This document shows positions 44,746 through 57,200 of a stretch of DNA of 64,000 bases, piece after piece. The translations under genes and the position numbers were made by a program. Position 1 is the first letter of the stretch, and each line of letters opens with the position of its first letter. The notes beneath the pieces are model-generated. The model saw nothing but the letters and a program-made list of their open reading frames with translations, made no database searches and had not been told where the DNA came from. Source of the stretch: Gracilaria domingensis (Eukaryota; Rhodophyta; Florideophyceae; Gracilariales; Gracilariaceae); NCBI GenBank assembly GCA_022539475.1, contig VCMS01000129.1, forward strand, positions 19,106-83,105. The letters run 5' to 3'.

Positions 44746-47700
44746 ATAATATTTTCGACTGATTTCTAGTCGCTGCGGAAGGCCTTCTGGTTGGTGCAAC
44801 ATGACCAATGTCATCATGTTCTCGTTAGCTCAAAATAACGAATTATTGGTTTTGGAAAAACTGAACCCAATGAGGATGCCTTGGAAATTAAAACCTTTTG
44901 CCTCATATGCTCAGAATAGAAGGAAACCTCAGCGACACAATGTTTTACCTGGGTTCCTGATCAAGAGGCCAGAACTACGTTTTCATTTAGTACGTATGCA
45001 AAGCGCCATAATCGCGGAGAATATTTGGCGCTCTACACGGCAGACTTCCGCCAGCTTGTTTCTTCATGTTCCGTTCCCACATCGCTAAATTTACCATTCG
45101 AAACCGCACCGATACGGACAAATCAACTTTCTCTTCCGTCGAGGGGCCCAGAAGATCATGTTTTCTCAGCATTAGTCACAGACGTCGCATGATGCACACT
45201 ACAACCTCTGACGTACACTTTCAAGGCAACACTGTAACGCTCTGAATCGTAACTGATTGTAGAAGTCCTCAAGAGAGTCTTGGCTAGGCTTACATTGACG
45301 TTCTGTGAAAGACTGTGCTCATGAGTGGCAGGTGCAAAGCTTGGCACTATTCGAATTGCACTTTGTCTGCCGGTCTAGCTTTTGCGTTAGCTTTTGTTGA
45401 AATCTCACGATATGAGCTCAGCTAGCATTTCGGGAGACTGTGTGAATGTTCTACAATTTTTTCATGATTTGTTCATGACAGTGAGCCTTTGGGGTTGCTG
45501 GGACTAGAAGCTTCACCCAGTGCGCATTGTCGTTAGACCAAAACTGGGCAAAAATAGGCCATGAGTATACCCAAATTGGACCTCAATTATATGCTCACAA
45601 AAAGGATGAAAGAAGTCCGAAATATGGCCTATTTTGTGCTGTCTAACATAGGACCAAAAATGGCCGACTAACAGAGGTCAAAATTTGTACAAAATATAGC
45701 CGAGACTGGTACTGTCTTTTAGAACCAAATATTGTCGTAAATGGACGCTACATGTCGGAAGTGGTGCATAATCTACCTTAAAGACTGCCAAAAGTAGTAT
45801 ACCACGCAACTACGCTCGGCCATATTGCCAGCGTATTTACTTCCAAAGTAGGCAATGCGGTGTGATACAGCCATGCTCTCAACGCTGCCGCCGCCAGTGA
45901 CCCAAGATGCAGTTCTATAGTGCATATCGCACAACACCCCACGACATCACCGGCATTATTTGTAGCTCCTCTAGCAAAAAGAAACTCTTCCGGCGAGTCC
46001 ATTAGCATGGCCCGGGTCAAAACCTGGTCTTTGAAAGCCTCAGCAACGCGACCCGGAACCGCGCATATCCGTCGTTCTGCTCGATCGCCGTGCTCATGCT
46101 AGCGAACACTGTCACGTACAGCGCCTTTGACACCCTTTCAAAATGCACTCTATATCTCCTTCACCGTCTTGCTCGGTCACGACAGAAGTCGATTTCGTGT
46201 TTGCTCTTTCGCCATCCTTATCTCAGCCTCCGACACTTTGCCACCAGTCGTTATTTGCGGCCAAAAGCAGCCCGTGATGCCCAGCGTCGCATCTCACACA
46301 GTGTTTTTGCTGATTACATCCCAGAAAGAGGCAAAAAAACCCGCTTGTCGGTGTTACTTCCTGCCTTCTTCGTCAGATTTATACGTAGTCTGCACTGTTC
46401 ACAACAAAGTTTAGTGGCCTGATCAAATTCTCATGCAGTCCTTTGCACCACGAGAAATACACGAGCTGCTTCATTCCCTAAGCCCTGTTCCGAGTTAAAT
46501 AAGAACACGAGTTTCATCCCAACATCGTTTAGCTCGCCTTGCGCAGGTTTCATGTGCGTTTAGCTGCCCTTGCGCAATGTCCAGTTGCGCTCCAGTCGCA
46601 CTCAGCATGGCGTTCTTCTTTCATACTATTTGCACTCGTGCCCTCTGCCCGCCCTTTCTCTCTGCGCTTATACCGGCTCGCGTCTCCTCTTGGCATCTGC
46701 ATAGGCATTTTTCTAACAAAGCCAGCTATGATTGCACAATGTTTCACGATGAAAAGCATCTAAGTCTGCCGAGAACGTAGCAGCTCCTGGAACGAACCGA
46801 CGTATGGAACAGAAATTCTGCGAGAGGAAGCTGGGTAAAGTGCAACGTATCGGGCTCACAATAATGCCTACAGTTAGATCAGTTCAAAACATCTCCATCT
46901 ATCTGATATTGATTTTTGAGAGCTTTTAACAGATGACCGGATATGAGCGAGCGGAAGAGCAGGAAAGAAATGGCGTATTGACCTTCTGGACATGGGAAAG
47001 GGAGCGGCGACAAAGTGCTATCATGATAGGTTGATGCGGCTTGTTGGGCACGTCTCCATTGAAAGACAATTGCAGGTGGACGGATAAGTCCGGCTGCTGC
47101 ACGATGCTCGAAGACGTGTGCCCGGCGTACTGAAATGTGGGATTCGAAATGATGAAGCGAAAAATATAAATCCAGTAGGAACGCGTAGCAATGCAGTTGA
47201 AGTTTTGTCATTAGATGATGGAGAGCAACAGAAACTTCTCTTCATCGCCCCAGCCGTGATGAGGCTTATCTTCTTGCGTGCATCGTGCAAACAAGAGCGC
47301 GTATGAGGCATGGACCTGAGCGTGCTATGCAAAACGAGGCGAATAGGGGACGCCCGCGCATGCGAAACTATGCGGAACAGGTGTCGGTGAGAGCTGCGGG
47401 TTCGGTGTGATACTTTCAGGTTGCAATGCGCTGACAGTCAACCCAATGGCAGTAATGAAAATAAGGTCACCGGCTGCTTCACGTCGTACAGCATGAGTAG
47501 TTGAAGTGATCACCCTCAGTTTATCGCCCTTCTCGAGCCGCAGCGGGGCGTCCGGAGACGACTCCTTTCCCATCGTAGTGAATGAAAGCACCAGTTTGGC
47601 TCGCAGCGAGCGTGAAAAGTATAGACCATTCGCCAGCTAATCAATCTGGTTGTTGAACTGTGCATAGGACGCGACGTACATTGCACATCGATCGCGCTTC

Positions 47701-49560
47701 GCCAATGGCACCAGCGGGGCCAGACACGACTGCTGCAGGTACCACAACCTTCTCATTGCTGCCGCAGCCGCTGACGGAGCACCTTGCCTCGCCCCCAGCA
47801 GAGCGCCGTCGAGCGCGATTCCCGCCGCAATGTGCCGCAGCTGCTCAAGGTACACGAGCACTCGGCCTCGATGCGCCTGCGCCATCTCCACCGCGATCGT
47901 CGCTGAGCTCCTCGCGAACGCCAAACACCCCGCTGCAGAGCCCGTGCAGACGTGCGTTGAAATGTATTTCGAACAGGAGGTTGCCAGCTCTGCGCGCGCC
48001 ATTTTTCAAAAGCAAGCCACGACTGGCCCTGCGCAGTACGCCTGGCGAACAGTATTATTCGCAAGAAAGGGTTGATTGAAAACGATTAAACTTGTGACCG
48101 GGCTGGGAGACTCCGACCTCGGTCGTCTTTACTTTATATACTAGCTTACCCAGGCGGAACTATCTGTCATTAGCTTTTCAATCCGATTCCTATATGTGCC
48201 AATTTTTTCTTAGTACTCCAATATCTTTTCAATGGCAATTACATGTCAAATTTTTTGGATTGCTATCTCTCAATAGAAATTCAACATGTTACCGTTTTCT
48301 TCAGTTAACAGAGTTCCTAGAATCCCTCCATGGGTATTTCGGGTGCTCGGAGCCCCTGAACCGGGAGCAGGCGGCACTTCGTCAGTGCCGTTATCCCGAT
48401 GGGGTGGAGCAGGACCGGCATGTTCATGAAAAGATCCGGGTGGGGTGGCCATAATGGTAAGAGGAAAGGAATTTTCGTCCAGCTTGCGACAAGATAAACC
48501 CAAATGCGGGCAAATTCGAGAAAACCCTAGAGGGAAAATGAAACGGCGCGGTGAAACCAAATGATCCGCGACGGGTCGGAAAGGCCCGAGAGGGAAGAAA
48601 TGAGTCGAAAGCGGCGAAGGGAATCCCATGAGGTCCGAATTAACTAGAAAAGACCGAGATGGCTATTCTAAGTCAGGAGATCAGTTGTAGTACAGCCACA
48701 GGCCGTGACAACGTGCTATGCCCCGCAAAAGAAATAAACTGCGCAGCACCCAAGCGGGGACGAAGGAGCACTCAACGCATGCTAACAACGGGCCACGAGA
48801 TAGACGTAGGGCACCGGTAGTGACGGTAGGATGACCCTGTTGGGAAACTAGACGATGGAAGAATCGGTTAGGGGGTGCCTGAGGTTTACCGCGGTGAGCT
48901 CTGCCCGGCGGGAGATGCTTAAGTGCACCTCCCACGGGCAGTAGCCACGTGTCGAAAATAATAAACTATCTACCTATAAGGGGGGTCCCGAAAGGCGACA
49001 CGACAACTGTCACAACCCTACACGTGTGGGACCCGAGGTGCACCCTGTGCACACTAACTACTACAAACTACTATTATGCACCCATCGGGAGGTGCATCCC
49101 ATTGCACTTCACCATATGTCAGACGGGAAATTTCTTTTATCCAGCGAATCTTTCGACAATGTCGGATAACCTTCTATGTCTTCAAAGAGTCCCTGAGACG
49201 ACTTCGGGGCACAATTATCACTTCTCTTGGTCTCTGTGGCACTTGTATCGCTATTAGCCCACTTCGTTTTTGCCACGTTCTATAAACTTTGGTGAGGCTC
49301 CTTACATCTTGCTACACTTGTCGCGCAACACTTCACACCGGAACACAAAACGATATCCTTTGACTTGGATACGCTTGCCTAAAATGTACACAGAGGATAT
49401 TCTTGTAGCCTTACATCTCATGGAATAAGGCGACAATTCACAAAATGCCTCCTCCGTCAGTCCATATCCTTCTAAGTTAATAAAGGAAGCATACCCGCTT
49501 TCATGTGTAGGAACGTATGGCGGTGGTGCTTTGAACACATGACTATGCTCAGCGGTTATA
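44746..49560. other. unassigned stretch
   Basis: Many frames of 60-140 codons occur on both strands, often overlapping in GC-rich blocks (for instance 47,637-48,079, Ala-rich on both strands), without recognised domains. A 12-bp inverted repeat (AAAATAGGCCAT at 45,551-45,562 and its complement at 45,624-45,635) encloses a short AT-rich piece. The 49,302-49,670 minus frame (122 codons) is Cys/Phe/Tyr-containing and unknown. Confidence 0.3.
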
Positions 49561-50187
49561 TTGCGGGAGATTTTAAATTTTCCATCTGAAAACTTGTTCA
49601 ACATGGCGGTGAACAGCCTTAACGTTTTCATCATCCCACCGTCCATGAGAAAACAAACATTTGAGAACAAGAAGCGCTTGGAACGTCAGAAAGGCCAGTC
49701 CCTCGCGCGCACAGAGGCTTTACGACTGCTGCGAGATAACGGTAGTGTTCGCGACATTTCTAGATAGACCGGCATCACCAAGTCGACTGTTCACAGTACT
49801 AAAGAAGCTAGACCAAGCATCCAAGAAGAACTGCAGCATTTATTGAGTTCCGACATACGGCCTGGCCCCTCGTTTACTATTACCAACGAGGAATATCAAA
49901 TGAAAGCGCGTGAAAGTGCTGTGGGGAGAAAGCGTTGCATTGCGGCAACAAAGAAGAGTGCTGTTTTGCTTGGAAAGGCTGTGGTCTTGTCGGTTCGTAG
50001 TGGCAAGGGCGGTGGACTACTGAAGGCTATCGGCAAGCCAAGGACACCGATTCGGTCTTATCAGTTCGCTGCTTTCATTGTTCTTGAAGCGTTGGGGCTT
50101 GCGGTCGAACTCCTGGATGGGGAGGACGTTGTCTCAAAACTGGCCGGAGAGAGCCTGTTGGCGATTGGCGAATATCCAGCTAAGTGA
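49561..50187 (+). pseudogene. helix-turn-helix reading frame, possibly a transposase N-terminus
   Basis: A single frame runs through 49,561-50,187 with one TAG at 49,765-49,767. Just around the stop the sequence reads ARTEALRLLRDNGSVRDISR and then TGITKSTVH, a good helix-turn-helix of the psq/CENP-B kind found at the front of pogo- and Harbinger-like transposases. It continues with IQEELQHLLSSDIRPGPSFT, also usual after such a helix-turn-helix, and later SYQFAAFIVLEALGLAVELL. No catalytic domain follows. It could be a truncated transposase or a domesticated DNA-binding protein. Confidence 0.45.
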
Positions 50188-51150
50188 GTCGGTGATTTGA
50201 ACACTTGGGAGATTACATGACATGTCGTAGCTCGTTCGAAAGCTCTCGTGAACTGAAATCTTACTGGTTAGATTTGAAATTAAAGAAGAAGACTCTTTTA
50301 TGAAATAATTTTAAATTTCTCTTAAGTGCTCCAAAACTGTCCATCCAGAGGGGTACATTTGATATCCTATATGTGGACGTCATTTTTAAACGGAATGACG
50401 CGGGTGTTGACAAAACCAACGGAAGTGCCAGGGGGTATCAGCCAACTTAATGGCAGTGTGCAGATTCGCGCAATAAAATAAACAACAAATAAGAAAACAG
50501 CTGAAGTCCACGCCAACTCTAGACGAGTACTCGAAATAATTCTGCTAAAACCTGCGTCGAACTTCAGACACAGTTTCGAAACCAAACGACTAAAGCCTAC
50601 GCCAACTCCAGACGAGCACTCGAAATAATTCGGCTAAAGCTTGTGCCAAAAGTTAGAAACAAGCTCGAAACACTTAAGGGAAAATTGGGAGCCAATCCTC
50701 AAACGTAGGCAAAAAGGTTTGATAAACAAAAGAAAGGTGGGAAGGCCAGAATCACCAAGTAGCCAAAGGGGTAGTAGTAAAGAGAAGCCCACCACACTAA
50801 ACGGAAAGAGAAAGCAAGGATTGAAAGAGAAGTTGAAAAACAGGTGTTGCTCTTGTATATGGGGGTGTAGTGGGTGGCGGGTAGTTGGAGAGGACGAAAG
50901 AAGGGTCAACTCGAATGCCAACCTGCCTATATAGACGGTTGCTACCCTCCATTATAGCTTTTGTTTGAAGGTAGCACATCCTAGAAACCATTTCTACGCA
51001 TATGTAATTTTTTTCTCTATCGCAAGACTAATTCTAGACATTTTTTCGCCTTACTATTGCCTTACTAGTTCCTTCTCCAAAGTTCTGAGCCACATGTTCT
51101 CTCTTAACATGTTGTTCGAGAGCTTCTAGAATTTCTAGAATAGTCAAAAG
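50188..51150. other. unassigned stretch with an 89-bp duplication
   Basis: About 50,503-50,590 and 50,592-50,680 are two neighbouring copies of one sequence (sharing CGCCAACTC and CACTCGAAATAATTC-like words), offset by 89 bases. A Lys/Arg-rich frame at 50,641-50,934 shows no domain. The rest, up to the LTR of element C, holds nothing recognisable. Confidence 0.4.
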
Positions 51151-51932
51151 TGTAGTGCAACGCTCATCTATGAGTATTCGGACAGGGCTTAGTCATATTT
51201 CCCGTTTACGGGTTTGCCTGGTACACACCAGTATATGACTAGTAGTTACTAGTGGTTGCCATTGAGATGGTTCGGACACGTGGGACACGGTGTATGAGTC
51301 ATGGGAGGTTGGCCACTACACGTGGAGAATTGCCACAATTTGTGGAATGTTTAGTTAATATTATTCATTAATCTTAGCGCGAACAGTACTTAGCGCGCCG
51401 GCGTCGCCGCAGTCGCGCCCAGTAAAGTTCCCCAACCAGGGTGACCCTACTGACGGGTCTTGGTTCTAATCGTTCACGCCTTCGGCGGTGCTCGACTCCT
51501 AATCGGAGAGACTCCCCGTTGACATGGTTCGTTTATCCACCCTGCGTCCTCTAAAGGAACCCAACTGTGGAAGTGTTTTACCGCTGTTTGTCGCGTTCGC
51601 CCCTGTATAGGGAAAGCCCCGGCAGTATGTCGTTATCCTTCGTCACCTTGTCGCGAGGCCCCACCCCGTGGTGCTCTCGCTCCCCTTTTCCTTTTCCCTT
51701 TCTTTCCTCCAACCCTCTTCCGAGGTATTGCACACCCACGTGTCGGGGTACTCCCTTCTCCGCTCCACCTTTCTATTTCAACTCTCATCGCCCCGTCGTG
51801 ACGGTTTGGCCCCGGTCTTACAGCCGGCTCGTTGCGCCATTCCAGAGAGGCTCTGTTCGCTTCGCTACCCTCCGTAGAGGAAGATCCCGAACGTCTCCGT
51901 GGTGTCTTTTCCCGCTCACGGGTTGCACTACA
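51151..51932 (+). repeat. 5' LTR of gypsy element C
   Basis: A 782-bp LTR opening with TGTAGTGCAAC and closing with its exact complement GTTGCACTACA, an 11-bp inverted tip that is longer than the usual TG/CA. The two copies, 10.2 kb apart, are about 96.5% identical by eye count. Confidence 0.95.
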
Positions 51933-51935
51933 AAG

Positions 51936-51952
51936 TGGTCTCCCGACCTAGA
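51936..51952 (+). other. primer-binding site of gypsy element C
   Basis: TGGTCTCCCGACCTAGA begins three bases after the LTR, and the same site is found in elements A and B. The matching tRNA is not identified. Confidence 0.7.
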
Positions 51953-52388
51953 AAGCTTAGGAGATTGAAGGGTTTGACACTCGTGTGTATTCCCTCTTTG
52001 AGGTTCGTTTCCCCTTGGAAGTTCCCGTGTAACGGTTCGCTGGATACCGATGTCTCGGAAGCCCTCGGATGCGGAGCCTGCGATCACTCGCAGTCGTTCT
52101 CACAACGGTGGTGCTCCCGCCGATATTCGACCTCCTTCGAGGATCCCGGTGCGCCCTGGATCGACCCTTGGCGTCAGGCCGTCGTCGAGGCTGTCCACCC
52201 AACCGGCACGCCGGACACTTCCGTTTTCCCCGTTGATTCCTCCTACGGATGGTGCTACTCCGGAAGCTCCGGTCGTTTCTGGCACAGCTCCTGCTGTTCA
52301 GGCTACGTCCGCTGCCGCGGTGCAACAACCCCGTCGGTAGAAGGTCAACAACACCCAGGAAATAACCCTGGAAGAGCAGGTTCGCATC

Positions 52389-54251
52389 TTGCGGGCTGCT
52401 CACAATTCCCTTTTGGGAGCTCATGATTCCCTCATGGGAGAGTTTAGGTCCCTTCGCGATGAAGTGAGGGCTGCTCCTGTGAAGGATGTCGCAGAAGATC
52501 TCCGTATCCTACGGTCCGACGTCAACACTGTGTTGGAATGTCTTGGAGGACCCGCTGCCTTCGTGGAAGGTGTTGAGACCCCATTCGATCGGATTCGAGA
52601 GCGTCTGGAGACGTTGGAAAAAGCTGCTATGGCAGGATTCAACACTCCGGCGGAGCCGGTTGCCGTGTCGCACCGCGACAAGCACACTGGTCGGGATAGG
52701 TCTCGCCGCAGGCGAAAGTTCAAGGAAGAAGACCAGGACTCAGACTCGTCGAGTACGTCGACTGACAACCCGAATGGCTCGGAAGGTTCCCACTCGTCGG
52801 ACTCGTCCGGGGACGATCGTCGCGCTGGGCGCTATTTACGCTCAAAGCGGTCGTCGGCCTCCCATGGTGCCCTTCGAGCTCGTTCGAAAGGACGGAAACA
52901 CTCCGGCCTTAAGGAGCTGAAGCCGACAAACCCGATATATCGGAAGTTATTGTCTTACCGGTACTACCGTTTGGAAGATTCCTCACTGGATCGTACACCC
53001 CGTGGAACGGGAAGAGTCAAGGATTGCATCAAGCGCATGCAACTCTCTCTTCATAACCAGACCTTTTCTGGAGAAGACCCAGTGTTGGTGCTTGATTTTC
53101 TTGCCCGCTTCGTAGCGGAAGCCGATATTCTCGGAATGAATGAAGGCCAAGCGTACATCGCGTTACCGTATTTCTTACGTGGTGTGGCCGAGGAGCAGTA
53201 CAACTCCATGCGGAGCTCTTCACGGGCCTCCGAGGAGGCAGTTACCTGCTGGCCCGAAGCAGTTCTATACCTGCTGAGGTCATACGCCACCAATGATGCT
53301 ATTGGGAATGCCATTCTCGCTTTGCGAGACACTCGTCAGCGTCAGGGAGAGACCGAAACCGATTACTCGGTACGCCTGAACAAGGCTTTCCACCGCAGTG
53401 GGAATGTCTACCCCGTCGGCGAACGCTGCACGATGTTCGTGGATGGGCTGGATCCTGCTATCAAGACCTTAGTCGCCCGCTACCGCGAGGATAAGCGGAA
53501 GGTTACTTACATCGAGTTGGTCCAATACGCTCGAGCGGAAGGTGATGCACTACGTGCACGAGGCCCTAGTACTAGGATCAGGTCCGCCAAGGCGTTGATG
53601 ATGGAGAACAAATCCCCATCTTTGTCGCTGATAGCGAATGAGGCCTCCCAACGGGAGTATGATAACGTACAGCTTGCCCATGATGGGTTGGGTTCCATTC
53701 CAACGACTGAACTACCGTCGACAACGGACGCTTCTTTCGACACGGCCCAAGACGGCACCCTGCTTTACGCAGATACCAACCGTGTTCACGGACCTCGAAT
53801 TCCGTACTCGAACGGAGCAACCCATTTTCAACGGCCAGGATGGAAGGACACCCGACCTCGGGTAGGGTTCACCGATGCTCGAAATGCGGCCCCGCGTACG
53901 GGTGATAGATTGGCAATCTGTCACCTCTGCTACACGCATGGTCACATCTCGCCCCAGTGTCTACTCTCCATGAGAGATATGGCCAAAGTTACGGTGAACT
54001 ACGAGGCACTCACTCCTGAGGAGAAGCAATCCGTCCCAATGACGTCGTATCTGCGTGCCAAGACGGACTTTTCACATGCCGTCACGACAGCTCCGCCACA
54101 ACGGAATGTCCCCGCACAGCCGGTACGCCCTGCTCCACAGGTTGTTGCCGATCAAAACACCGCTCATGCGGGACCCCACGGCCAATGGGCCCATGCACTC
54201 GTTGCCGAGGAACCTGAGCAGCCGCCGCAGGCGGAAGCCCAGGGAAACTAA
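52389..54251 (+). CDS. gag of gypsy element C, 620 aa
   Basis: A structural protein of the retrotransposon particle. Residues 1-90 are helical. Residues 105-175 are a charged, Ser/Asp-rich region with Arg/Lys clusters. Residues about 190-385 form the capsid-like core (VLDFLARFVAEADILGM, CWPEAVLYLLRSYAT, CTMFVDGLDPAIKTLVARY). A CCHC zinc knuckle lies at residues 511-524 (53,919-53,960; C-x2-C-x4-H-x4-C) for RNA binding. The C-terminus is Pro/Gln/Ala-rich. The frame is open throughout. The chosen start is the first one in the open frame after the untranslated leader, and a slightly different start is possible. Pol follows after about 50 bases in a different frame. Confidence 0.85.
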   Translation: MRAAHNSLLGAHDSLMGEFRSLRDEVRAAPVKDVAEDLRILRSDVNTVLECLGGPAAFVEGVETPFDRIRERLETLEKAAMAGFNTPAEPVAVSHRDKHTGRDRSRRRRKFKEEDQDSDSSSTSTDNPNGSEGSHSSDSSGDDRRAGRYLRSKRSSASHGALRARSKGRKHSGLKELKPTNPIYRKLLSYRYYRLEDSSLDRTPRGTGRVKDCIKRMQLSLHNQTFSGEDPVLVLDFLARFVAEADILGMNEGQAYIALPYFLRGVAEEQYNSMRSSSRASEEAVTCWPEAVLYLLRSYATNDAIGNAILALRDTRQRQGETETDYSVRLNKAFHRSGNVYPVGERCTMFVDGLDPAIKTLVARYREDKRKVTYIELVQYARAEGDALRARGPSTRIRSAKALMMENKSPSLSLIANEASQREYDNVQLAHDGLGSIPTTELPSTTDASFDTAQDGTLLYADTNRVHGPRIPYSNGATHFQRPGWKDTRPRVGFTDARNAAPRTGDRLAICHLCYTHGHISPQCLLSMRDMAKVTVNYEALTPEEKQSVPMTSYLRAKTDFSHAVTTAPPQRNVPAQPVRPAPQVVADQNTAHAGPHGQWAHALVAEEPEQPPQAEAQGN

Positions 54252-54298
54252 ACGAGGGAGTCTCCCTTTCGGGAGAGACGTCCTCAGGATCGAGGCTG

Positions 54299-57200
54299 TT
54301 GACGTCCGAGGCGTCACCGCCTCGCTCCCCGGTGAAAATCCTTTCGAGGAGAGACGCCGCTGACGCGGATTCGGAACAACTTGGTGTTTTGCGTCGACCG
54401 TGGATACGGGTGAAGAATAACCGGGTCCCGGATAGAATCATGGTGATGGCCAAGCGTAACTATAAGGTATACGCTGACCTTGGCCTTGACCCCCAGTTTA
54501 TGGGGCGTTACCTGACTGTATTAGACACAGGTGCAGGTCCAAACTTCATCGTTGAATCGCTCCTAACACCGCCATTGCGGGCTCGTATGCGCAGCGGCAC
54601 CTTGCCGGACGTCGCAGATGCGAACAACAACCCGTTATCAACGGTGGGAACAATCGGCTTAGTCGTGCGTTTGGGAACATATGTGGTGAAGGTCGACTTC
54701 ATCGTGTGCCGGTCATTAGCTGCCCCAATCATCTTGGGTTGTGACTATTGCAACAGGTTTGTCGATTCGATAAGACCCCGCCTCAGGCGTGTGGAACTTG
54801 AGGACGGTTCGTCCGTCCCTATTGTTCGTCGTCCGCTAAAGCGTGCGTCGAAGAAACATGTTCCTCTGCCTGCTGCGCAGGAATCTCAACCAGCTCCACG
54901 TGAGTCCACCAAGCTTCGCGTCGCTGGGTCGATCGCAATCTCTCCGGAGTCCCAAGTAATGGTGTCAGTTAATTCCCGCCAACACGCTCTTCGGGTTATT
55001 CAACCTCTTCCCTCGTTGTACGAGAAATACCAACTCGCTGTCGCGAATGGTGTTGTGCAAGTCACACCGGATACTCCGTTTCGGATACTTGTTGCCAACC
55101 TTGGCAGTACCCCCCAGTATCTGGTGAAGAACCAAGTCATTGGGTCTGTGACACCGCACCCGCTCGCGATGCTCCCAACGAAGATAACGGCTGCCGATGT
55201 CCTCGGATTAGTTACCTCCGAAGAGGACGACACCCCATCTAAGGAGGGGGAGGAAGCGGTTGTTTTTGCGGGTACAACTACCGTTGCAACGGAGAAGTTA
55301 CCGGCTGACTCGGAAGCCAACCCTGTGTCAGGGACAGAAGAGCGCAAGCCCACGAGCTACGACAAGGTTGACCCCTTGAAGGCGCTCGAGGAACTTGATC
55401 TCGGTCATGTACCGGAGTCGCACCGTGAACGTCTGAGAGACATGTTACGGGAGTTTACCACAATGTGGGATGGCTCTCTTGGAGAGATAAATGCAACGGA
55501 ACACCGTATCGATTTGCTGCCGAATACGCGTCCGATAGCGCAACCCTCTTACAGGGCAGGACCGAAGGCTCGGGAAGAAGAACAGTTCCAAGTGGATAAG
55601 ATGCTCCGCGCAGGCGTGATTGAAAACGCCCAGTCGCCATGGGCATCCCCAGTTGTACTGGCACTCAAAGCCGACGGAACCTGGAGGTTCTGTGTCGACT
55701 ACCGCCGGCTTGATGCCATGACGATCAGAGATACGTACCCCATCCCTCGTATGGACGAGTGAATCGATTCGCTCGGCAACGCTACCGTGTTCACGGCATT
55801 GGACGCCAATTGGGGATACTGGCAAGTTCCCGTTAGGGAGCAAGACCGCGATAAGACCGCGTTCGTTTGCCACTCGGGCAGTTACTGCTTCAAGCGGATG
55901 CCTTTCGGCTTAACCAACGCCCCCGCTACCTTCCAGCGTGAAATCGACATCTTGTTGAACCGCTTCAAGTGGCGGACTTGTCTCGTCTACCTTGACGATA
56001 TTATCGTGTTCTCCAGTAACCTGGACGACCATCTCGCCCATGTCAGGGACGTGATGACCACTCTGCGCAATGCAGGTATAACCCTCAAGCTGAGGAAGTG
56101 TGAATTCTTGACCGATACTGTCAAGTATCTTGGACACATCATCCGTCCAGGACGGTTGATGATCGAGGAGGCTCGCGTCAAATCACTCGCCAAGGCGAAG
56201 GCACCGCGGACTCAAACGGAATTAAGCTCCTTCTCAGGGCTAGTCAACGTCTACAGACGGTTCGTGCCGAACTTTTCGGACATTGCGGCTCCCTTAAACG
56301 CACTCCTGCGGAAAGGTCAGCCACCAAAACTGGACCCATTCACGCCCGCACAAGCGGAAGCATTTAACTCCTTAAAGGAGGCTGTCACATCAGCACCGAT
56401 CTTATCGTTACCACAACCCGGCCTGCCGTTCTCTGTGGACACGGACTCAAGCGACCACCAAGTGGGATGCGCATTGTTCCAAACCACTCCTGAAGGAGAA
56501 CGAAAGCCAATTGGTTATTGGTCACGTTCGCTGAACGTTCACGAACGGAACTACTCCGTTTCGGAGAAAGAGTGTCTCGCAGTTGTTTGGGCACTTTCTA
56601 CTCTCAGCCCCTATCTCTTGGGTGTGCACTTTACCGTGTACACGGATCATTCCTTGTTGAGGTGGTTGATGAATATTTGCGATCCATCAGGCCGCCTCAT
56701 GCGGTGGAGACTCCGCCTTGCGGAATTCGACTTCGAGGTGGTATACAAGAAGGGGACCCTGAACACTCAGGCGGACGCGTTGTCACGCTTACCCACTGAT
56801 GGGGAGACTGTTGTTGCCGAAGACGAGGAAATACCTTGCTTCGTCGTTGACGACAATAACCCGGAACCCCCGGAATGGCAGTTTGACAACTGGCCAGAAG
56901 ACTGGGACGATATGGACGCTGGCATTGACGAACTGCTTGCTGCAGGCGAAAATGAGGCTGCAAAGCCCCTACCGGGGAATTTTGTTCCGGTAGCACCGGA
57001 AGAGATGATCCGAGAGCAACATGGAGACCCGTTTTGCATCAGGGTCCGTGCCCGACTTAACGGTGGTGATACCCTCCCATTCGAGGTTAACGACATCGGC
57101 TACCTCGTGAGGACAGTCGAGTCACACCCACAAGTTGTGGTACCACACTCGTTGCAAACGAGGATCCTACACCTTTCGCATTACGCAAAGCTAGGCGGCC

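Noticed and set aside
47637-48079. Overlapping Ala-rich open frames on both strands
   Set aside because: Frames are open on both strands at once in a GC-rich block, which is typical of composition and not of coding. No domain is seen.
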